Positions 1 to 7,586 of a DNA stretch of 64,000 nucleotides are shown in pieces. Under the pieces are notes generated by a model. The model made no database searches. It was not told the DNA's origin and saw only the letters and a program-made list of their open reading frames with translations. How positions within the stretch are numbered: the stretch's first letter is position 1; each line of letters starts with the position of its first letter. This DNA is from Actinomycetospora chibensis (lineage in GTDB: Bacteria; Actinomycetota; Actinomycetes; Mycobacteriales; Pseudonocardiaceae), in NCBI RefSeq assembly GCF_028737215.1, contig NZ_JAQZAM010000026.1:1-64000 (forward strand), in the 5' to 3' direction. Made by a program: the position numbers and the translations under genes.

Positions 1-48
1 CGGCGACCCGCGCCAACTTACGAGCGGGGCGCCGGGCCTCCATACGGT

Positions 49-396
49 CTAGACGTACGACGACCCTGCAAGGTCCGAACGCGCGAAGTGCCGCATGCGC
101 TCGGCGACGAGGCGCAGGTAGCGCCCCATGACCGCGAGCTCGGCCTCGGTGAACTGCTCGGCCGCGTCGTCGACGGCCGCGAACAGCGGTGCGAGCTCGC
201 CGAGGACGCGCGTCAGGGTCTCCTCCCCGAGGTAGAGGGCTACGCGGCGCCGGTCGTGCCCGTCACGCCGGCGCTCGAGATGACCGGCGCGCTCGAGCCG
301 AGCGACGAGCTCGGTCGCCGAGCCGCTGCTGATGCCGAGCCGATGGCCCAGCTCGAAGAGCCCGATGGGGGGCTCGGCGGTGAGCACGTGGTTCAC
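49..396 (-). pseudogene. MarR-family regulator, 5'-truncated
   Basis: A winged-helix MarR-type repressor: recognition-helix region followed by the wing motif GHDRRR and a C-terminal dimerisation helix. The open stretch from the first available start (GTG at 396) gives only 115 residues against about 140-160 for the family. Family-like residues (LALAQRLGLRAVDHTA) continue upstream in the same frame to about 440 with no ATG, GTG or TTG, so the first helix lacks a start. The upstream sequence belongs to a tspO remnant on the other strand. I infer a 5'-deleted gene; a short functional protein from GTG 396 is the alternative. Confidence 0.6.
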
Positions 397-484
397 CGCG
401 GTGTGGTCGACGGCGCGGAGCCCGAGCCGCTGTGCCAGTGCGAGTCGACTCGTCGGCCGCGCGGTTGACGTCCCGCAGGGCCCA

Positions 485-706
485 GGAGAGCTGTTCGCCG
501 CCTTCGCCCCGCTCTACTTCGGCCTGCGCAGTCCTGCGCTGGGCGCCGCCAACACCGTGGTCGGACTGGCCACCACCACCCACGCCGTCGTCACGACCGC
601 CCGGCTCGACACGCGGGCCGCCCGGGCCCTCGCACCCCGACTCGCCTGGCTCACCCTCGCCTCCTACGTCTCGGTCCCGACGGCCGTGCGGTGGGCGGCG
701 CACCGG
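485..706 (+). pseudogene. TspO/MBR-family membrane protein remnant (C-terminal part)
   Basis: In one frame the stretch encodes a C-terminal TspO-like segment: APLYFGLRSPALG matches the fourth-helix motif, followed by a hydrophobic helix, a basic loop and LAWLTLASYVSVPTAVRW resembling helix five. The first three helices and a start codon are missing, and no stop follows in frame for hundreds of bases. TspO proteins are about 150-160 residues, so under half remains. It lies head-to-head with the truncated marR, as if one deletion removed both 5' ends. The family call rests on motif resemblance only. Confidence 0.5.
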
Positions 707-761
707 GCGCTGACCGTCCTGACGTTTGGACGACCCGGCAGGACCCGGGGGCGGTCGGTGG

Positions 762-1355
762 TCAGTCGCCCTGCTCGGAGCTGTGGACGAGCGTGGCGAG
801 ATGCGCACGGAGCACCTCGCGCAGATGCTCCGGCGGATAGCGCTCCGGCCAGGTCGCGCCGTGCAGGGCGAGCCCGTCGACGAGGTGGTACGTGGCCAGG
901 CCGGCGGAGGGCATCACGGCGCCGTCCCCGAGCACGAGTCGGACGGCGTCGGCGACGGTCGCGGCGACGAGCACCTCGGCCTGGTCGCGGACGAGGCGCA
1001 GCGCGGGGTCGGTGGCGCTGCGGGCGACGAGCGCGAGATAGACCTGGACCTCCTCGGTGCGCTCGGTGTCCAGCGGCAGCAGCTCCTCCAGGATGCGGAC
1101 GCCGAGCCTCGGGCCGGCCAGGCTCTGGGACAGACGGGCGAACCGGGCGGCGGCGCGGTCGACGACGGCCCGCAGCGCGAAGCCGAGCAGCTCGTCCTGG
1201 CTGGCGAAGTAGTGGCGCAGCGCGCCGGGTGAGGTGCCGGCTTCGTCGGCGACGGTGCGCACCGAGACTTCGTGGACCCCGTCGCGGCGCACGACGCGCC
1301 ACAGCGCTTCCGCAATCTCCTGCCGGCGGGCGGCGTGATCGACGAGCCGAGGCAC
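762..1355 (-). CDS. TetR-family transcriptional regulator
   Basis: A 197-residue TetR-type repressor. The N-terminal helix-turn-helix (about residues 10-55) has the family pattern VRTVADEAGTSPGALRHYF; the rest is an all-helical ligand-binding domain. GTG start at 1355. It is divergent from the membrane protein at 1428, and the 72-base gap holds two palindromes that are likely its operators. By analogy with other TetR/membrane-protein pairs it probably represses itself and the divergent gene; the ligand is unknown. Confidence 0.88.
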   Translation of the reverse strand: MPRLVDHAARRQEIAEALWRVVRRDGVHEVSVRTVADEAGTSPGALRHYFASQDELLGFALRAVVDRAAARFARLSQSLAGPRLGVRILEELLPLDTERTEEVQVYLALVARSATDPALRLVRDQAEVLVAATVADAVRLVLGDGAVMPSAGLATYHLVDGLALHGATWPERYPPEHLREVLRAHLATLVHSSEQGD

Positions 1356-1366
1356 GGGGATGTTTT

Positions 1367-1402
1367 AGCACAGTTGTGCTGATACCTTGACGACACAGCT
1401 GT
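1367..1402. promoter_or_regulatory. Two palindromes in the tetR/membrane-protein divergent region
   Basis: AGCACA-GT-TGTGCT (1367-1380) is a perfect inverted repeat with a 2-base centre. Fifteen bases on lies ACAGCTGT (1395-1402), also palindromic. Both sit between the divergent TetR gene and the membrane gene, where a TetR dimer would bind. Binding is inferred. Confidence 0.5.
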
Positions 1403-1427
1403 ACTACAAGGGCGGTGGGAGGTCATC

Positions 1428-2021
1428 GTGCTCGTCGCGGCGATCGTGGTGTGCGAGGTCGGCTTCTGGGTCGTCCTGGCCGCCGGCCTCCTGGCCCGGT
1501 ACGGCCTGCACCGGCCGCGCCTCGGGGCGGCTCTGTTGATCTGCGTGCCCCTCGTGGACCTCGCACTGCTCGCGTTCACCGCCGCCGATCTCCGCGCCGG
1601 CGGTGCACCGTCCCCTGCCCACGGTCTCGCCGCGGTCTACCTGGGCTTCTCCGTGGTCTTCGGCCACCGGATGGTGCGATGGGCCGACGTCCGGGCGGCC
1701 CATCGCTGGGCCGACGGCCCGCCGCCCGAGCCAGCGCCGGCCCACGGGACGTCGGCGCGGGTCCGCCTTGCCTGGCAGGAGTGGGCCCGCGCGACGCTCG
1801 CGGCGGGGATCGCCGTCGTCCTCCTGATCACGGCGATCGCGATGGTCGGCGACCCCGGTCGCACCGGCGAGCTCTGGGCCTGGGTCGGACGCATGGGCTG
1901 GCTCGTCGCCCTGTGGCTGCTGGCCGGTCCCCTGTGGGAACAGGCGCGGACCTCCTGGCGCTCGCGACGACGCACGTCCGGGCCCCGCTCCCAGGCTGCA
2001 TGGAGACCACCGGCCCCGTGA
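1428..2021 (+). CDS. Four-helix membrane protein, unknown function
   Basis: A 197-residue protein with about four predicted membrane helices: residues 1-25, 33-53 and 64-82, then a polar Pro/Ala-rich loop, then hydrophobic segments around 125-145 and 155-172. It ends in a basic tail. GTG start at 1428 preceded by GGGAGG with good spacing. No catalytic motif is recognisable. Its position opposite a TetR gene, with palindromes between, suggests TetR control; similar pairs often involve export or envelope functions, but nothing here shows transport. Confidence 0.75.
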   Translation: MLVAAIVVCEVGFWVVLAAGLLARYGLHRPRLGAALLICVPLVDLALLAFTAADLRAGGAPSPAHGLAAVYLGFSVVFGHRMVRWADVRAAHRWADGPPPEPAPAHGTSARVRLAWQEWARATLAAGIAVVLLITAIAMVGDPGRTGELWAWVGRMGWLVALWLLAGPLWEQARTSWRSRRRTSGPRSQAAWRPPAP

Positions 2022-2127
2022 CCTTCTCCGGTCCCGCGCCGCTCGGGCCGGCCCCACGGACGCGCCGAAAGCCGGCGTCGCGCCCACACTGCTGTTGCTA
2101 TGAATCGCGAACTGTGCTTCGCTTGTT

Positions 2128-2252
2128 CTCGGTGGAGGGGAGTATCCCCCGCGTCCCGGGTCGTCATCACGGCGCGCAGCAGATGGCGTGACCCTGCTGT
2201 GCTCGCCCGGCCGGGACGGGCCCGAACGTCGGGTCGGGAGAGACCTCCGAGC
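2128..2252 (+). ncRNA. yybP-ykoY-type manganese riboswitch
   Basis: The leader of the TerC gene carries the conserved parts of the yybP-ykoY (Mn2+) aptamer in order: GGTGGAGG opening the basal stem (2131-2138), the signature GGGGAGTA (2137-2144), a GTCGTCATCACG arm (2160-2171) answered by CGTGAC (2188-2193), and AGACCTCC closing the basal stem (2241-2248). The start codon follows 32 bases later. Family members sense manganese and control Mn exporters, including TerC-type proteins, which fits the downstream gene. Identified by eye, without a covariance search. Confidence 0.8.
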
Positions 2253-2280
2253 AGGCCGGCGTGTCGACTCGGAGGTGTGC

Positions 2281-3318
2281 ATGAACGTGTCGTTGTGGAT
2301 GTGGCTGGCGGTGCTGGCCGGGATCGTGGCCATGCTGGCCGTGGACCTGGTCGCCCACCGCAGCGCCCACGTGATCGGGGTCCGCGAGGCCGCGGCGTGG
2401 TCCGCGGTCTGGGTCGCGATCGGCGTCGGCTTCGGCGTCCTCGTCTGGGTCGTCTGGGGCGCCGAGTTCGGTCAGCAGTACTTCGCCGGCTATCTCATCG
2501 AGAAGTCGCTCGCCGTCGACAACGTGTTCGTGTGGGCGGTGATCTTCAGCTTCTTCGCCGTACCACCCCAGTTCCAGCACCGGGTGCTCTTCCTCGGCGT
2601 GCTCGGAGCCCTGGTGCTGCGGGGCGCGTTCATCGCCGCCGGCGCGGTCCTCATCGCGAACTTCTCCTGGGTGCTCTACCTGTTCGCCGCGTTCCTCGTC
2701 GTCACCGGCATCAAGATGGCCGTTCAGCGCGACAGTCACATCGACCCCTCGACCTCCCGGACGCTCACGCTGTTCCGGCGTCTGGTGCCGATGACCGACG
2801 CGTATCACGGGCAACGCTTCCTGATCCGCCGCCGCGGGGTCCTGCTCGCCACGCCGCTGCTGGCGGTACTGGTCCTGGTCGAGGTCACCGACGTGGTCTT
2901 CGCCGTCGACTCGATCCCCGCGATCTTCGCCGTGACCGACGAGCCGTTCCTGGTGTTCACGGCCAACGCCTTCGCCCTGCTCGGGCTACGGGCGATGTAC
3001 TTCCTGCTCGCCGACCTGGTGCACCGCTTCCGCTACCTCAAGCTCGGCCTGGCGCTGGTGCTCGTGTGGGTCGGCATCAAGATGGCTCTCAAGGTCGACA
3101 TCGCCTACATCCCCACGCCCATCAGCCTGGCCGTCATCACCACCATTCTCACCGTGGCCATCGCCGCCAGCTGGTGGACCAGCCGGGGAGAGAGCGGCCA
3201 CGCTCCTGCGCCCGCCGGGGTCTCCCCGTTCCGCCAGGCCACCGACGCCGAACTCGCCGACCTCGAGCCTCTGTGGAGCCGGCGCCGCCCCTCGCATCGC
3301 GCCCGCGCACGGAGGTGA
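2281..3318 (+). CDS. TerC-family integral membrane protein, probable manganese exporter
   Basis: A 345-residue protein with about eight to nine membrane helices and both TerC signature segments: EKSLAVDN (residues 74-81) and EVTDVVFAVDSIPA (about residue 200), which supply conserved acidic residues within the membrane. ATG at 2281 was chosen over upstream in-frame starts because GGAGGTG lies just before it and TerC homology begins here. The C-terminus is a basic hydrophilic tail. The yybP-ykoY-type leader points to Mn2+ efflux, as for Alx/MntP-type genes elsewhere; tellurium resistance is the family's historical label only. Confidence 0.92.
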   Translation: MNVSLWMWLAVLAGIVAMLAVDLVAHRSAHVIGVREAAAWSAVWVAIGVGFGVLVWVVWGAEFGQQYFAGYLIEKSLAVDNVFVWAVIFSFFAVPPQFQHRVLFLGVLGALVLRGAFIAAGAVLIANFSWVLYLFAAFLVVTGIKMAVQRDSHIDPSTSRTLTLFRRLVPMTDAYHGQRFLIRRRGVLLATPLLAVLVLVEVTDVVFAVDSIPAIFAVTDEPFLVFTANAFALLGLRAMYFLLADLVHRFRYLKLGLALVLVWVGIKMALKVDIAYIPTPISLAVITTILTVAIAASWWTSRGESGHAPAPAGVSPFRQATDAELADLEPLWSRRRPSHRARARR

Positions 3319-3414
3319 AGCCTCGCTCGGCGGCGCAGGCCCACCTGCGCCGTCGAGCCCGGCCCGTCGAGGCGGCCATCTACGATGCCTGATACACGAA
3401 CTGTGGGTGAGGCG

Positions 3415-3729
3415 ATGATGGCGGCGGACGACAGCCAGCGGCCCGGCTGGACGTTCCTGACGAACCACGCCCACGTCTTCATCGCTCTGGCCAGGGATCC
3501 CGAGCGACGGCTGCGCGAGGTCGCCGTCGAGGTCGGCATCACCGAGCGCTCCACGCAGTCCATCGTGGCCGACCTCGAAGCGGCCGGGTACTTGCGTCGG
3601 TTGAGGGTCGGTCGCCGCAACCGCTACGAGGTCCATCCCGACCTCCCGCTCCGCCATCCCGCCGAGCGTGACCACTCCGTCGGGGAGCTGCTCGGGGTGT
3701 TCACCACGCGTCACACAGGCGCGCCCTGA
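3415..3729 (+). CDS. Winged helix-turn-helix (MarR/ArsR-like) regulator
   Basis: A protein of about 104 residues with one winged-helix domain: FLTNHAHVFIALAR, then the recognition region VEVGITERSTQSIVADLEAAGYL and a wing rich in Arg/Asn (RRLRVGRRNRYEV). This is a recurrent small actinobacterial regulator with GITER before the recognition helix. ATG 3415 follows GGTGAGG; an in-frame ATG at 3385 would add ten residues. It lies downstream of terC on the same strand (about 95 bases) and converges with the WS/DGAT gene. The effector is unknown. Confidence 0.82.
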   Translation: MMAADDSQRPGWTFLTNHAHVFIALARDPERRLREVAVEVGITERSTQSIVADLEAAGYLRRLRVGRRNRYEVHPDLPLRHPAERDHSVGELLGVFTTRHTGAP

Positions 3730-3813
3730 TCGAGCTCTGGCTCCCGCGGCGCGAGCCCGCCGGACCTCGACCAGGAGCCGGGCGCGGTCTGACGGACGCC
3801 CGGCAGGAGCGGG

Positions 3814-5226
3814 TCAGCGCGCGGGCGCGAGGGCGAGGACTTCGTCGAAGCCGGCCCGCAGGTCCTCGACGAACGCGTCGGGGTCGGTGATGGCCGCGGG
3901 ATCGAGGGTCACCGCGACGCAGCACGTGTCGCCGTGGGAGGTCAGCGTGATCATCGTGGCGCCTCCCGGCAGCGGCGCGAACGCGTAGCTGCGCACGATC
4001 TGCGCGCCCGCCAGGTACGCCGGCCCCGTCATGCCCCGGACGTTGCTGGCCTGCAGGTCGTTCGCGCTCGTCGCCCCGCCCTGGATCAGCGCGAGCAGCG
4101 GTGGGGGCAGCACGGCCAGGAGCGGGGCGATGAGCCCGAGGCCGTCGACCACCCGCTCGCCGGTGGTCCGCCGGACGACCTCCCGGACGTGTCGGATGCG
4201 CGCGACCGGGTCGGCGTCGCCCAGGGGCGCCGCGAAGCGCGTGCCGGCCCAGTGGTTCCCGCCGACGGGGTCGTCGCGGTCCCGGGTGTTCACCGGCATG
4301 CCCATCGCGAGGTGCTCGGGGATCGCGCCGAACCGCCGGTGGTAGCGCCGCATCCCGCCGAGCAGGGCGGCGAGGTACGCGTCGTTGAGCGACCCGCCCG
4401 CTGCTCGCCCGGCGGCCTTGAGCGCGCCGAGGTCGACGTCGAGCGCCTCGAAGCGGCGCTCCAGGCTCCGGCCGCGCAGCAGCGGCGATCGGGGCACGAC
4501 CGGCCCGACGGCGGCCCGCAGCGCCGACCCGAGGAACGCGGAGCCGTCGGACACCGTCGCCAGGGGCCGCGTGACGAGACGCCCGAGCAGCCCCGCGCCG
4601 GCGGACACCACGCCCGCCGCCCGCGTCGGCACGCCCACGACGGCCCGCGCCGCCTGCGTCACGGTGAGCCCCCATCGCGAGGGGCCGTGGCGGTCGGGCT
4701 CAGGGTGGTCGGGGTGGTCGGTGTGCTCGCGCACCCCGCTGTGCAGCATGCGCAGGATCTGCACCAGCCCCAGGCCGTCGGCGACGCTGTGGTGCACCTT
4801 GAGGATGTAGGCCGCCCGTCCGCCCTCGAGCCCGGTGACGATCCTCGCCTCCCACGGCGGGCGCTCGCGGTCGAACGGGGTCAGGGCCATCGACGCGGCG
4901 AGGTCGAGGAGCTCACGCCACCCGCCGGCGCAGGTCACCTTCTCGCGGCCGAGGTGGTTCGGGAGCGCGAAGTCCGGGTCGGGCACCCAGGCCGGCGTGC
5001 CCCAGTCGCCCCACGGCTCCAGGACGCGTTCGCGCAGGCGAGGCACGAAGCGCGTCGCCCACTCGTGGGACGCGACGACCCGGTCCCAGTCCGGGGCGGT
5101 GTCCAGGAGGTCGAGGATGATGACCGGCGACCGCAGGCGCGGGTCGACCTCGGCGCGCCACATCATGGTCTCGAGCGGATTCATCTCGCTCGGAGTGCTG
5201 CCCAGCTCGCCGGTCCCGGTCGTCAT
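3814..5226 (-). CDS. WS/DGAT acyltransferase (wax ester synthase / diacylglycerol acyltransferase)
   Basis: A 470-residue member of the bifunctional wax ester synthase/acyl-CoA:diacylglycerol acyltransferase family, which makes storage triacylglycerol or wax esters from acyl-CoA. The catalytic HHxxxDG motif is intact as HHSVADG (residues 145-151), and the conserved downstream segment GGSLNDAYLAAL and C-terminal NVRG are visible. Length is typical. The acyl-CoA synthetase upstream on the same strand (260 bases away) could supply its acyl-CoA substrate. Acyl and alcohol preference cannot be read from sequence. Confidence 0.92.
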   Translation of the reverse strand: MTTGTGELGSTPSEMNPLETMMWRAEVDPRLRSPVIILDLLDTAPDWDRVVASHEWATRFVPRLRERVLEPWGDWGTPAWVPDPDFALPNHLGREKVTCAGGWRELLDLAASMALTPFDRERPPWEARIVTGLEGGRAAYILKVHHSVADGLGLVQILRMLHSGVREHTDHPDHPEPDRHGPSRWGLTVTQAARAVVGVPTRAAGVVSAGAGLLGRLVTRPLATVSDGSAFLGSALRAAVGPVVPRSPLLRGRSLERRFEALDVDLGALKAAGRAAGGSLNDAYLAALLGGMRRYHRRFGAIPEHLAMGMPVNTRDRDDPVGGNHWAGTRFAAPLGDADPVARIRHVREVVRRTTGERVVDGLGLIAPLLAVLPPPLLALIQGGATSANDLQASNVRGMTGPAYLAGAQIVRSYAFAPLPGGATMITLTSHGDTCCVAVTLDPAAITDPDAFVEDLRAGFDEVLALAPAR

Positions 5227-5486
5227 GCTGTCCTCTCCGGGCCCGACCGCCGCGGGCCGGACCAGCCTAGGCCCCGCGGCGGAGGCCCTCGCGGGTCACC
5301 GCCCGGGCGACGTGGCCCCGTGGATCGGCACGAGGATCCGGCCGGTCGAGCGGGGTGATGTCGGCGGGCGTCGCCATGCCGCAGTCGTCGTCGTAGGGCA
5401 CGGTGCCCGCGCGGCGGGTGGTGGCCAGTGGGACGGGCCGGCGGGTGATCGCCGTCCTCGTCGTGCCCGTCGGCCACAACGCAGGC

Positions 5487-7025
5487 CTAGTTCACGCCGC
5501 GTTGTCGACCGGCCCAGTACGGCTCGCGAAGCCTGAACTTCTGCACCTTGCCGGTTGCCGTGCGAGGGATGGCGTCGCGGAATTCCACTGTTGTCGGGGC
5601 CTTGAACCCGGCCAGACGTTGTCTGCAGTGGGCGACGATGTCCTGCTCGCCGATCTCGGCGCCAGGGGTTCGGACAACGAGTGCCTTGATCGTCTCGCCC
5701 CACTTCTCGTCGGGCACGCCGATCACGGCCACTTCAGTGACCTCGGCCAGCTGGGAGATGCAGTCCTCGACCTCGATCGACGACACGTTCTCCCCGCCGG
5801 TGATGATCACATCCTTCTTCCGGTCCGAGATCGTCAGGTAGCCCTCGTCGTCGATCGTGCCGCCGTCGCCGGTGTGGAACCACCCGCTCGCCAACGCCTC
5901 GGAGGTGGCGTCGGGATTCGCCCAATAGCGGTCCAGTACGACGTTCGAACGGACGAGCACCTCCCCGAGGTCGGAGATCTTCACCTGCACGCCGAGGGCC
6001 GGCGCACCGGCGCGTCCCAACCGGCGTGCGCGTTCCCGGGCGGGAAGTGCGGTGTCGGCTGCCCGCGCCCGGTTGAAGGTGACGATCGGCGATGTCTCGG
6101 TCAGCCCATAGATCTGAAGGAACTCCCAGCCCAGTTCCTCGTCGATGCGCTGGATCATCCGCGTCGGCGGCGGCGCGCCGGCGCACACGATCCGTACGCG
6201 TCCCCGGCCCGGGACGTCACCGTCCCATGTGGCGGCCGCGTCGAGCACCGCGTTCCACACCGCGGGGGCTCCGCACATCACCGTGACACCGTGCTCGTCC
6301 ACGCGCCGAAGAACCTCGGCGCCGTCCACCTTGCGCAACACCACCTGCTTGGCGCCGAGCCCAGCCAAGGGGTAGGGCAACCCCCATCCGTTGGCGTGGA
6401 ACATGGGAAGCGTGTGCAGGTAGACGTCCCGTTCCCAGAGGCGAAGGTGTATGCCGAGACTCATGGCGTTGACCCAGATGTTGCGGTGGGTGATCTGAAC
6501 GCCCTTCGGACGAGCCGTCGTTCCCGAGGTGTAGTTGATCGTCGCCGTCGCGTCTTCCTGCGGGTCCGACCACGTGCGGGGCGCGACGTCGAACCGCATG
6601 ACGTGCTCGTCGGTCTCCCCGCCCAGCACGAACCGATGCCGGGCCTGGACCGTCTTGAGCGGCTCGTCGAGCTCCGGATCGACGAACAGCGCCGACGCTC
6701 CAGAGTGCCGGACGATGTAGCCGACCTCCTCGGCGCGCAGGCGGAAGTTCACGGGAACGCAGATCCGCCCGCTCGACGGCACCGCGTACATCAGCTCGAG
6801 CAGCCTTGCGGCGTTGTGGCTCACCACGGCGACCCGCTCGCCCTCGCCGACGCCGAGCGCGTCCAGCCCGGCCTGCCAGGCCCGGATGCGCATGAGCAGG
6901 TCGGCGTATGTCGTCGTCTGCACGGGAGCCCCGGGCTGGGAGGGCTCGTCGACGACAGCGACGGCGTTCGCGTTGACGGCCTCCGCCCGGTACAGGAAGT
7001 CGTTGACCGTCAATGGCACACGCAT
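5487..7025 (-). CDS. AMP-forming acyl-CoA synthetase (fatty-acid-CoA ligase)
   Basis: A 512-residue ANL-superfamily adenylating enzyme that activates a carboxylic acid to acyl-AMP, then acyl-CoA. The phosphate-binding motif INYTSGTTARPKG is at about 163-175, followed by YGLTETSP, GWFHTGDGG and DRKKDVIITGGENVSS. The C-terminal catalytic lysine lies in PRTATGKVQK. The pattern is that of medium- to long-chain fatty acyl-CoA ligases. It precedes the WS/DGAT gene, consistent with lipid storage or degradation. Confidence 0.92.
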   Translation of the reverse strand: MRVPLTVNDFLYRAEAVNANAVAVVDEPSQPGAPVQTTTYADLLMRIRAWQAGLDALGVGEGERVAVVSHNAARLLELMYAVPSSGRICVPVNFRLRAEEVGYIVRHSGASALFVDPELDEPLKTVQARHRFVLGGETDEHVMRFDVAPRTWSDPQEDATATINYTSGTTARPKGVQITHRNIWVNAMSLGIHLRLWERDVYLHTLPMFHANGWGLPYPLAGLGAKQVVLRKVDGAEVLRRVDEHGVTVMCGAPAVWNAVLDAAATWDGDVPGRGRVRIVCAGAPPPTRMIQRIDEELGWEFLQIYGLTETSPIVTFNRARAADTALPARERARRLGRAGAPALGVQVKISDLGEVLVRSNVVLDRYWANPDATSEALASGWFHTGDGGTIDDEGYLTISDRKKDVIITGGENVSSIEVEDCISQLAEVTEVAVIGVPDEKWGETIKALVVRTPGAEIGEQDIVAHCRQRLAGFKAPTTVEFRDAIPRTATGKVQKFRLREPYWAGRQRGVN

Positions 7026-7586
7026 GGCTGGCCTCCGTGTCGAGCCGAGTCCACGGGTGAGGCAGCCGGTCGGCTCGCCAGGTGTCCCGTCCCGTTCTGC
7101 GTGGTCACCGTCCTAGGCGAACGGACACCCTGCGGGCACAGCGGCGTCACCGACCGGTTGCTGTCTCGGGTCCGGACGCCGCCATCACCGCCTCCTGAGG
7201 CCGCGACAGCGGGCAGCGGCGAGCGGTCTCGCCCAAGCGTCGGACTCCCTCGCCAAGCTCGACTCCGGGCAGTCTGCCGTGGCAGTTCGGCGCTGCCGCC
7301 GCAGCCATCGGCTGGTCCAGGCGTGCCCGTGGATGCCACCAAGCCGTACCGCAGCCCCGTCCGCAGCTCCTCCGGCGACGAGACCCTTCATGTGGCCCCA
7401 CGTCGGCACCACGGCGCGCGATGTCGTCCTCGGGCTCGTGTCTGCGCCCGCGCTCGCGAAGACTTAGGGTTGCCCTCCCGAGTCGTCCTCAGAGCAACGC
7501 GAGAGCACGAGACCCGACGCCGACGCCCACGTCGCGTCGTCGCGGGAGTCCCGAGGGGTCCAGCAGGTGAGAGAGGCGGTCCGCCA
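7026..7586. other. 561-base intergenic region between divergent acyl-CoA synthetase and malate synthase genes
   Basis: All open frames here are unsupported high-GC frames. The region must carry both divergent promoters, but no clear -35/-10 pair stands out. A partial DtxR/IdeR-box-like string (TTAGGGTTGCCCTCCC, 7467-7482) is present but too weak to call. Confidence 0.5.

Noticed and set aside
2100-2280. Upstream ATG/GTG starts for terC within the leader
   Set aside because: They would translate through the riboswitch; ATG 2281 has a strong ribosome site and matches the family start.
5227-5486. Small minus-strand frame between WS/DGAT and acyl-CoA synthetase (about 36-70 codons)
   Set aside because: No ribosome site, no recognisable motif and frame-biased composition; treated as intergenic.
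7467-7482. TTAGGGTTGCCCTCCC as a DtxR/IdeR iron box
   Set aside because: Only the left half resembles the 19-base consensus, and malate synthase is not a usual target.
5403-7586. Long open frame extending the malate synthase gene upstream by more than 700 codons
   Set aside because: It runs antisense to a clear acyl-CoA synthetase, has no homology, and malate synthase G has a normal length from GTG 7587; it is a high-GC open frame.
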